Source: an uncultured Rhodopirellula sp.
Lineage (GTDB): Bacteria; Planctomycetota; Planctomycetia; Pirellulales; Pirellulaceae
DNA: 5,719 nucleotides
Direction of reading: 5' to 3'
Assembly: GCA_913061385.1 (NCBI GenBank)
Contig: CAJXTM010000306.1
Coordinates: forward strand, 1 to 5,719
The notes beneath the pieces are model-generated. The model did not search any database and was not told the DNA's origin. It worked only from the letters and a program-made list of their open reading frames with translations. Every line of letters begins with the position of its first letter. The first letter of the stretch is position 1. Positions 1-5,670 of the stretch are shown one piece after another. The position numbers and the translations under genes were made by a program.

Positions 1-43
1 TCAGCCTCGGTCTCGTGGGCTCGGAGATGTGTATAAGAGACAG
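1..43. other. Untrimmed Nextera sequencing adapter (left end)
   Basis: Positions 25-43 read AGATGTGTATAAGAGACAG, the 19-base Tn5 mosaic end used in Nextera libraries. Positions 10-24 match the rest of the Nextera Read 2 adapter. Positions 2-9 (CAGCCTCG) are the reverse complement of an 8-base i7 index, and base 1 fits the first base of the P7 tail. This is library artefact, not organism DNA; real sequence begins at 44. Confidence 0.97.
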
Positions 44-913
44 CGACCACACAGCTCACAACTCCCCTGAACACTCACGTTCGTGCTAAGGATATTGTAA
101 TACATTGGCTGAGCAATCCTGAATGAGAACAGATAATAGTGTCAGGTACCGTTTTGCTTTCTACGATGCTGCGGGGTTTGACGAAGTACCGACTGCAGCA
201 GTGAGACTCTCTGCCAGTGGAGCCAGTGGAGCCAGTGGAGTCGATGGCGGCCAGCTTTGCAGTACGACGTCGCGGTGACTTTACTTTCAGCGATTCTCTG
301 AGCTGCTGCTCGACATTCGGTAACCGAATCAATCGCTGACAAGCTTTCTGTAGCGTGGTGAAATGGAGAATGCGTTTGAGTCCCGAAAGGTAGGGTATTC
401 TGACAGGAACTCGACAGCACCGCGATAATTGAAGTTCAGGAACGACTTGATAACCAGACGGGCAAATAACTGCAGAAGTGTTAACTCCCGAGGGCTTAAC
501 TCATTGGGGGGACTAGGGCAAAGAACGCTGGCCGAACCGGGACGCCGTCCGAAGCATCCGACGTGGTGAATTTGATGCAGTGTTCATCAGTGAGAACCAC
601 GCCAACCAAAACTCGCAAAATAAACTTTTCAACAGAACATGTCCGTCACCTTTTAAATTAGACGTAGCACATGCCTCGAGTGTTGACAGGTAAGTTTCAG
701 CATGAGAGGCAAGTAATGTATGTACTCACGGGATTCCCTGTTAAATTGTCGATTTTGGACTTTTTGAGAAAACAGCTTTCTTGAGAAGATGAAAGAACGC
801 TTTCTAGTCTGTATGCTCTTGAGTTAGCTTTTGTGAAAGTACAGACAAGTTTTTTGCGTGCTGCTAATTGCGCCATGCTTGTTCACTTGGTCGGAACCCG
901 GGTAATAAAAATT
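44..913. other. Long stretch without a convincing gene
   Basis: I see no supportable gene here. A 51-codon ATG frame at 123-278 (+) begins directly after a stop codon, has no Shine-Dalgarno sequence and contains the 9-bp repeat as Ala-Ser-Gly triplets. A frame at 454-690 (+) reads like coding sequence but has a TAG at 514-516 and no ATG start, so it may be a gene remnant. TTGACA at 683-688 resembles a -35 box, but no good -10 box lies 16-18 bases downstream. A GTG at 833 would extend the sulfatase frame upstream. I prefer the ATG at 914. Confidence 0.5.
213..239. repeat. Three-copy 9-bp direct tandem repeat
   Basis: GCCAGTGGA occurs three times in perfect succession (213-221, 222-230, 231-239). 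The period is a multiple of three, so the + strand reads Ala-Ser-Gly three times and the - strand reads a Leu-His-Trp run. The surrounding DNA does not hold a convincing gene, so whether it is translated is unknown. Copy number could vary by replication slippage. Confidence 0.85.
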
Positions 914-2242
914 ATGTATCGTTGTCTGATAATCCTCGGGCTTGGCATCTTCTCGCTGCCGACCGAGGCTGCTGAAAAGCCAAACATCATCATGGTTCTT
1001 TGCGACGATGTCGGGTTTGAGTGCTTCAGTGCCTATGGCAGTCGAGAGTATTCAACGCCGCGGCTCGATGCGTTGGCGGCTGAGGGCATTCGCTTTGACA
1101 ACTGTCACTCGACTCCCTTGTGCACACCAAGCCGCGTCAATCTTATGTCGGGAAAGTCGAACGTGTTTAACTATTTCGACTTTGGTGTTTATCCCAAGGG
1201 TGAACCGACATTTGCCAATTACTTTAAAGAGCAAGGGTACGCGACCGCAGTGGCGGGCAAGTGGCAATTGCTTTCCGAAAATGGCGGCATCACGCCTGAA
1301 CAGGCGGGGTTTGATACACACTGTCTTTGGAACATTCCAGGTGGCGGGCGGGAGCGTTACTGGAATCCTTCATTGGTACTGAATGGCAAACTTCTTGATC
1401 TGCCTGACAGCAGTTACGGCCCTGACATTACCACTGATTTTCTGATCGATTTTATCAACACTAACCGAGAGAAACCATTTCTTGCCTACTTTCCAATGAT
1501 TCTGCCTCACAATCCGTTTTCGGTGACTCCCGACAGCGTTGATCCGCAGTCGACTAACCAGAAACAAAATTTCATCGACATGGTGCAGTACATTGACAAG
1601 AACGTAGGACGTTTGGAAGACACTCTAGCGAAATTGGGAATCCGCAAGAAAACGCTCGTTGTTTTTACGGGTGACAACGGCACTAATTCCATGTTGACAT
1701 CCGAGCTGAATGGTCGACAGATACGCGGTGGCAAGGGTTACACGCACGACTACGGAACTCATGTGCCTTTGATCGTCAATTGGCCCGGGAAAGTACCGGG
1801 CGGGAAGGTGAATGATGATCTTGTTTGCTTTTCCGATCTGTTCCCGACGATGGTTGAGGCTATGGGACTGCCGCAGAAAGAAATCTCCGATGGAGACGGG
1901 TGGAGCTTCTGGCCACAGTGCGAAGGCAGAAAAGGACGCCAACGAGAATGGATCTACTGCTACTATTTTCCTCGCCCTTCGGCAACAAAATACAACGACA
2001 AGTACAGCCATTACCAAGTCAGGTTTACACGAGATAAACGTTATAAACTGTACGACAATGGAGAAATGTTTGACACGATTAAAGACGTGATCGAAAAACA
2101 CCCCATCGCGGTCGGTGAAGCGGGGGCAGGCGGTGAAGCAGCCCGCCGCATGCTGCAGAAGGCACTTGAGTCCTACCCTGTTGACGGTCGAAACACTAAC
2201 CGTAGAAAGCCGGGTTCAGCTGCAAAAAAGAGGGAACCCTAG
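914..2242 (+). CDS. Secreted type I sulfatase (formylglycine-dependent)
   Basis: This gene encodes an exported arylsulfatase-family hydrolase that should remove sulfate esters from an unknown substrate, probably a sulfated polysaccharide. I chose the ATG at 914 (442 residues) over the GTG at 833 because the protein then begins with a standard signal peptide: a short charged start, a hydrophobic core at about residues 4-15, and likely cleavage after TEAA. The core begins at KPNIIMVL. By alignment to known sulfatases, expected active-site residues are Asp31-Asp32, Cys70 in CTPSR (to become formylglycine), Arg74, Lys116, His199, Asp254-Asn255 in GDNG, and Lys274. The usual GKWH motif is GKWQ here (Gln118). 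The length is normal for the family and the C-terminus is a basic tail. No Shine-Dalgarno is evident. No formylglycine-generating enzyme is in the window, so maturation must rely on one encoded elsewhere. The substrate cannot be inferred. Confidence 0.93.
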   Translation: MYRCLIILGLGIFSLPTEAAEKPNIIMVLCDDVGFECFSAYGSREYSTPRLDALAAEGIRFDNCHSTPLCTPSRVNLMSGKSNVFNYFDFGVYPKGEPTFANYFKEQGYATAVAGKWQLLSENGGITPEQAGFDTHCLWNIPGGGRERYWNPSLVLNGKLLDLPDSSYGPDITTDFLIDFINTNREKPFLAYFPMILPHNPFSVTPDSVDPQSTNQKQNFIDMVQYIDKNVGRLEDTLAKLGIRKKTLVVFTGDNGTNSMLTSELNGRQIRGGKGYTHDYGTHVPLIVNWPGKVPGGKVNDDLVCFSDLFPTMVEAMGLPQKEISDGDGWSFWPQCEGRKGRQREWIYCYYFPRPSATKYNDKYSHYQVRFTRDKRYKLYDNGEMFDTIKDVIEKHPIAVGEAGAGGEAARRMLQKALESYPVDGRNTNRRKPGSAAKKREP

Positions 2243-2254
2243 ACGGTGTGATTC

Positions 2255-2268
2255 ACGCCGGGCGGCGT
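2255..2268 (+). terminator. Possible hairpin after the sulfatase gene
   Basis: ACGCC (2255-2259) and GGCGT (2264-2268) form a perfect 5-bp GC-rich stem with a 4-base loop, 12 bases after the sulfatase stop codon. The position suits a terminator, but no T-run follows and the stem is short. Confidence 0.3.
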
Positions 2269-2303
2269 TCCTGTAATATCAATGTGCGTTGATGCGAGGC
2301 AGA

Positions 2304-2368
2304 GCGTCGCCTCACTCGCAGCGTCGCCTCACTCGCAGCGTCGCCTCACTCGCAGCGTCGCCTCACTC
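2304..2368. repeat. 17-bp tandem repeat, about 3.8 copies
   Basis: The unit GCGTCGCCTCACTCGCA is repeated perfectly at 2304-2320, 2321-2337 and 2338-2354, and a fourth copy covers its first 14 bases (2355-2368). The period is not a multiple of three, so it does not encode a repeated peptide in one frame. GCGAGG flanks the array on both sides (2294-2299 and 2370-2375) and can pair with parts of the units; GAGGC at 2296-2300 pairs with GCCTC at 2309-2313. The array lies between the intact sulfatase and the broken 5' side of the sulfatase pseudogene. It lacks the long unique spacers of a CRISPR array. Confidence 0.92.
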
Positions 2369-2448
2369 AGCGAGGACCCTGAGGTGTAGGGAAGTGGGAG
2401 CCCAGAGAGTCGGGCTTCCTAGAAGTCAAATTCCAAACAATTGAATAA

Positions 2449-3212
2449 CACGACCGCTTTGTGGATGTCATCGGCAAGCCGGATCTTCCTGAAGTACGCG
2501 TCGATGATGCCCGGTATCTCTCATCGGTTCGTGAGCTCGGCCAGAGTTTCGGAAAGATCATGCAGCTTCTGAAGACCCGCGGCATCGAAGACAATGCGAT
2601 AGTCATCTTCATGGGCGATAACGTTGAAGCGTTGTTACGGGGCAAGGAAAATTTGTTTGCCGGGGCACACATGTTCCGTTGATCATTCGTTGGGCGGGGT
2701 AAATGGATCCGGGATCGAGCTCTTCGGCGCTTGTCTGTGGTGCAGACCTTGGTCCAACGATTCTTGATGTCACTGGGATGAGACCACTGAGAAAAACGAC
2801 GCGGGTCAGTTTGCTTCGAGAACTTCGTGATGAGAAGACTGAAGGCCGGAAATATGTATTTGCTGAACGAGGCTGGCGCTGGGGATCAGTCTCCCGTACC
2901 GATGGGTTGGATCTTTCCCGCTCTGTCAGCTCAAAGTGTTACCGTTACCGTTACATTTACAACGCACTACCCAACTACGGTTAGATGCCTGTCGACATGT
3001 CCGGCAAAGAGACTTGGAACGCGATTCAGTTGGCACATTCGACGAATCAGCTGTCGCCTTTACACAAGCGGCTGTTTTTAATGAAGTCTTGGCCAGTCGT
3101 AGAGTTCCATGACTTGCGGAACGATCCTCTGGAACTCAGCAATCTGTAAGGGAGAGAGCTGGTTGCCGACATCGAACGAAATCTGCGTGAGATGCTAGAG
3201 AGGATTGAATGA
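2449..3212 (+). pseudogene. Decayed sulfatase, C-terminal half only
   Basis: Two frames together read as the C-terminal half of a type I sulfatase, of a different subfamily from the intact gene upstream. The first part (2449-2658) contains HDRF, RYLSSVRELGQSFGKIM and a damaged GDN motif (GDNV, normally GDNG). Around 2659-2661 the frame shifts, consistent with loss of one base. The second part (2661-3212) continues with GTHVPLIIRWAG and then DLGPTILDVTG, GRKYVFAERGW, TDGLDLSRS and DLRNDPLELSNL, ending at TGA 3210-3212. It is broken by TAA at 2700-2702 (probably from a Lys codon in WAGKMDPGSS), TAG at 2982-2984 (NYG-stop-MPVDMSGK) and TAA at 3147-3149. The formylglycine signature and the whole N-terminal half are absent. 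GTTACC is repeated at 2938-2954, perhaps duplicating a Tyr-Arg pair. It cannot make an active enzyme. Similarity may extend upstream to about 2413 behind another stop at 2446. Confidence 0.9.
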
Positions 3213-3334
3213 TTCGGGAACACGATTTTTTGCCGCTACCTACACATGCAATGCAGAACGCAAAGTGAGTGGCAGCCAATCCCAAAGCCATCTCGGCGAA
3301 ACGCTTTGGTGAGCGTTGGGTGATGGCCAGTTAC

Positions 3335-3350
3335 CCAGTGACACGACTGG
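3335..3350 (-). terminator. Possible hairpin after the metal transporter gene
   Basis: CCAGT (3335-3339) and ACTGG (3346-3350) form a perfect 5-bp stem with a 6-base loop, just beyond the transporter's stop codon on the - strand. It lies between two convergent genes. There is no T-run, so intrinsic termination is uncertain. Confidence 0.3.
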
Positions 3351-3353
3351 ACT

Positions 3354-4058
3354 TCAAGCCATTGCCGCGTGGTAGGTGTAGAGAACTCCAACGCCCAGAA
3401 TGACAACTGCTCGAATATGAGCCCAGGGCAGGCGAGCGATCCAGCCTTTACGTTTGAACAGCCGTTCGCCGAACCGTTGGACAAGTAAACCAACGATCGT
3501 TAACGAACTCGCGATGCCCGCTGCAAATAGTGCGATCACTGTGTACGCCGCAATTGGCATGCCTGTCGCAATACCCGTGAAGTAGGCAGCCAAGGCCGAC
3601 GGGCACGGCAATAACCCAAATGCGATACCCAAGAGTGCGCTCATCGAATAACTCCGCTTTTTCGAAGTCGCTTCCGTTTCGCACTGATGTTCCCGATGAT
3701 GCTTGCATCCACAAGTCTTAGGTGTTGCCCTGGACGCAGAAATAAGCAGCCAAATTCCGACGGCAAGTACAAGTAAGCCACTAATCCACTGCATGATTGA
3801 GATGATTCGGCCATCTTCATGGTGATGATCGCCCGTTATTGCGTGCTGTGTTGCATGGACGATGAAGGCGATGGCGAGCAAGGAAACGGAGTGTGCTAAT
3901 GCGCTGGAAAGTCCCATGACCACTGGATGCCAGAATCCACGTCGTTCACCAGACAGGTAAACCAGCATTGCGGTTTTCCCATGCCCTGGTTCGAGTGCGT
4001 GGATCGCCCCTAGGAAAAAAGCCAAACCGAGTGTCATTTCATGAGCGTGTTCGTGCAC
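3354..4058 (-). CDS. NicO/RcnA-family nickel/cobalt transporter
   Basis: This 234-residue inner-membrane protein belongs to the NicO/RcnA group, which moves Ni2+ or Co2+ across the membrane, usually outward. Visible family motifs are HALEPGHGK near the N-terminus (His20, His26), SALAHSVSLLA (His56) and GLLPCPSAL at 148-156; about six hydrophobic segments are present. Two loops are rich in metal ligands: HATQHAITGDHHHEDG (68-83) and the Cys/His cluster at 116-126 (CGCKHHREHQC). The N-terminus also has alternating histidines (HEHAHE). The start is uncertain. The GTG at 4058 is the only usable start in the frame and has no clear Shine-Dalgarno, while the frame stays open upstream to 4139. Some relatives carry an extra extracytoplasmic domain there, so an N-terminal part could be lost or shifted out of frame. 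Metal specificity and direction are inferred from family only. Confidence 0.88.
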   Translation of the reverse strand: MHEHAHEMTLGLAFFLGAIHALEPGHGKTAMLVYLSGERRGFWHPVVMGLSSALAHSVSLLAIAFIVHATQHAITGDHHHEDGRIISIMQWISGLLVLAVGIWLLISASRATPKTCGCKHHREHQCETEATSKKRSYSMSALLGIAFGLLPCPSALAAYFTGIATGMPIAAYTVIALFAAGIASSLTIVGLLVQRFGERLFKRKGWIARLPWAHIRAVVILGVGVLYTYHAAMA

Positions 4059-4180
4059 AAGTGATGCCGCTGAAAGGAAGGAGTCGTTGTACTGCTGTGT
4101 AGTCGATGTAATGCTGTGTAACGGTACGGAGTTAACTATTCATTGGTTCGATTGAAGAAGTAAATCCAGCTGTGCGAATA

Positions 4181-4214
4181 CGCAAGGTTGCAAACAGCCG
4201 CAATTCCGGTTGCG
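4181..4214. promoter_or_regulatory. Paired GCAA/TTGC palindromes, possible operator
   Basis: GCAAGGTTGC (4182-4191) is a perfect inverted repeat. A second palindrome, CGCAA-TTCCGG-TTGCG, covers 4199-4214 (outer bases included). Both share GCAA...TTGC half-sites, and their centres are 20 bp apart, about two helical turns. They lie 125-155 bases upstream of the transporter's GTG on the - strand. Two sites on one DNA face would fit a dimeric regulator, but that is inference and the half-sites are short. Confidence 0.25.
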
Positions 4215-4683
4215 ATGGGGGAACTCCTCGTTCGAGTTTCCTCGACTGCTAAAACGGGCGTTGTCTGAGTAGTCGGCTCGATTTCAGGCGACCTGGCTCT
4301 TCGCCCGAAATCCGCAATGTTCGCAGGATTCTTCTCGTTCAGAATAATCAGGTTGATTCACGGCGAATGGAATTTGTACGCAGGCGTTGTTTGACGACAG
4401 GGCCAATGCATTCGTTGTCAATTTCTCGCCAAAGAGTTCTGTTTTGTGATTGTCGATGGCGTCTTGTGCACCCAATCACAGTCCACGATAGATTCGTTGG
4501 GGCTTGGAAGACTTCATCATGCAAAGCGAGGGTTTTCTTCAGACGATCGATCGCTACTGTGGGTTGGGCCCGTCCGCAACAGAATGAAAACCTTCATCAA
4601 CTGTTGGTTTGGTCAGGTCGACCTCCGATACGCATGGACAATGTGACAGGCTAGGATATGGGTTGATGCAAGTGCTAGGGACT

Positions 4684-4688
4684 GGGAG
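4684..4688 (+). promoter_or_regulatory. Ribosome binding site deciding a TTG start
   Basis: GGGAG ends six bases before the TTG at 4695. It is the best-placed Shine-Dalgarno sequence seen in this window and supports TTG as the start of the small protein rather than the in-frame ATG at 4731. Confidence 0.6.
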
Positions 4689-4694
4689 ACAGAG

Positions 4695-5018
4695 TTGACA
4701 AGACGAGAAATTGATCAAAAGGCGGCAATCATGATCGTCATTGAACACCTCGGTGATATTCCGCCTGGGACCAAGTGTTCTGCGGTGTTCTTCGACACGC
4801 AAAAAATTCGTAGAGAAAAGGCGTTTTACGCCAATTTATACAGTGAGAACGGCGTCCATGATCTGGCGGTCCTTCGGGCCATGGTAGCAGCGAATGTACC
4901 TGACGACCCCTACTGGTTAGTCTCCTTGAAATCCAGTGGTGGTCCGCTTGGAGAGGTCTCTCGTCTACATCGAGTGGACGATCGAACCGGAAAGATTCTT
5001 GCTGATCCGGCCTCGTAA
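4695..5018 (+). CDS. Hypothetical 107-residue protein
   Basis: I do not recognise this protein. It starts at TTG 4695, chosen because GGGAG lies six bases upstream and no ATG, GTG or TTG occurs earlier in the open frame, which begins after a TGA at 4644. The sequence looks soluble and mixed alpha/beta, with no signal peptide, membrane segment or metal cluster. Recognisable stretches are an N-terminal hydrophobic strand (AAIMIVIEHLG), a charged helix-like part (DTQKIRREKAFYANLY), a central region ending in DDPYWLVSLKSSGG, and a C-terminal RVDDRTGKIL. The even amino-acid mix and the ribosome binding site favour a real gene; the opposite-strand frame (4738-5199) looks like its shadow. It stands alone, with a 173-base gap before the convergent phosphodiesterase. 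Confidence 0.62.
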   Translation: MTRREIDQKAAIMIVIEHLGDIPPGTKCSAVFFDTQKIRREKAFYANLYSENGVHDLAVLRAMVAANVPDDPYWLVSLKSSGGPLGEVSRLHRVDDRTGKILADPAS

Positions 5019-5022
5019 CCTG

Positions 5023-5055
5023 CTGCTTGATCAATCCTGAAAAGCCCTTAAGCAG
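5023..5055 (+). terminator. Possible weak hairpin after the small gene
   Basis: CTGCTT (5023-5028) and AAGCAG (5050-5055) are complementary, with a 21-base loop, starting four bases after the stop codon. The loop is large and no T-run follows, so this is only a candidate terminator for the 4695-5018 gene. Confidence 0.2.
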
Positions 5056-5191
5056 ATTTGTCGTGCAGAACCGTCCAGTCCTCAATAGAACAACCGGGAT
5101 AGGCACTCTTAGGCCGCAGTCCTCATTTCTCCAAAGAGGGTTGTGATTGAGGATAGGATCACCTCCTGTCGGGGTTATCACATGTTGTCTT

Positions 5192-5670
5192 TCAGTCAAT
5201 GTCCTGTTTTGCTTTGACTTCTTCTGATTTCAACGAAAGAAGCGAACGAGGATGGTCGGTGTAGAGGCGTTCGACACCAGCGACAAGCATATGCTTCATC
5301 ATGGTAGTATCGTTGACCGTCCAAGCACCAACTTCAATTCCTGCTGCCTTAATTTTTGCTATTTTTTCCGGGGTGACACCTTCATGATTCAGGACAAGTG
5401 ACTCAAAGCCATGTTCTTGGGCGATGCGAATGTCTTCATTGATGTTCGTATCGTTACCTCGGTCCCAAAATACATGAATGTTCGGGGCGAGGTGTTTCAC
5501 TTCAGCCATGTACTTTAGATTCCCGTCGTTAAATCCGACCCAGCGTTCAGCCTTAATCGATTTGATCAGGGCCACAGCCTCGGTAACACAGTCCATTTTA
5601 GGCTGGATGGAGACTCGGGTGCGTTTCTGGTTCATGACCAGTAGCAGCACGTCTTTCAACAGCGGGATCC
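5192..5670 (-). CDS. Glycerophosphodiester phosphodiesterase, C-terminal part
   Basis: This is the 3' part of a GDPD-family gene; such enzymes hydrolyse glycerophosphodiesters to glycerol-3-phosphate and an alcohol. The 158 visible residues run from IPLLKDVLLLV to the stop at 5192-5194. Family signs are the strand RVSIQPK, where many relatives have an EIK-type motif, and the C-terminal block AGIEVGAWTVND...GVERLYTDHPRSLL, which matches the last strands of the TIM barrel. The frame is open right up to the adapter at 5671, so the gene is cut by the contig end and is not naturally truncated. The TTG at 5659 is not a believable start. The N-terminal catalytic part (HRG and following acidic residues, and any signal peptide) is not present, so activity, location and substrate cannot be judged. 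About half of a normal family member is missing. Confidence 0.9.

Larger units (their letters stand above)
4059..4694. other. Intergenic stretch between divergent genes
   Basis: I see no supportable gene. Open frames here (for example 4284-4475 on the - strand, starting at TTG, and 4367-4654 on the + strand) lack ribosome binding sites and recognisable motifs. The part next to the transporter (4059-4139) is open in the transporter's frame. It contains TGCTGTGTA twice (4093-4101 and 4112-4120, 19 bp apart). Further upstream are two GCAA/TTGC palindromes. Regulatory signals for both flanking genes should lie in this stretch, but I cannot define a promoter. Confidence 0.5.

Noticed and set aside
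142..420. 92-codon - strand frame with Leu-His-Trp repeats
   Set aside because: The repeats come from the 9-bp DNA repeat; no ribosome binding site or domain supports it.
683..688. Sigma-70 promoter with TTGACA for the sulfatase
   Set aside because: No -10 element is found at an acceptable spacing, and the site is more than 200 bases from the start codon.
833..913. Upstream GTG start for the sulfatase
   Set aside because: It would add 27 residues in front of a normal signal peptide and has no ribosome binding site.
2304..2368. CRISPR array
   Set aside because: The 17-bp units are directly adjacent with no unique spacers, and no cas gene is near.
2461..2984. Two separate small genes (2461-2682 and 2703-2984)
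   Set aside because: Joined across one frameshift and one stop they read as a continuous sulfatase C-terminal region, so they are pieces of one pseudogene.
4284..4475. 63-codon - strand frame ending ESCEHCGFRAKSQVA
   Set aside because: The composition is plausible and one CxxC pair is present, but the TTG start directly follows a stop, there is no ribosome binding site and no family is recognised.
4367..4654. 95-codon + strand frame starting with ATG
   Set aside because: It is rich in Arg and Cys, has no Shine-Dalgarno and no recognisable motif; probably chance.
4738..5199. 153-codon frame on the - strand
   Set aside because: It runs opposite the 4695-5018 gene, starts at TTG without a ribosome binding site, overlaps the end of the phosphodiesterase gene and has a shadow-like composition rich in Arg, Pro and His.
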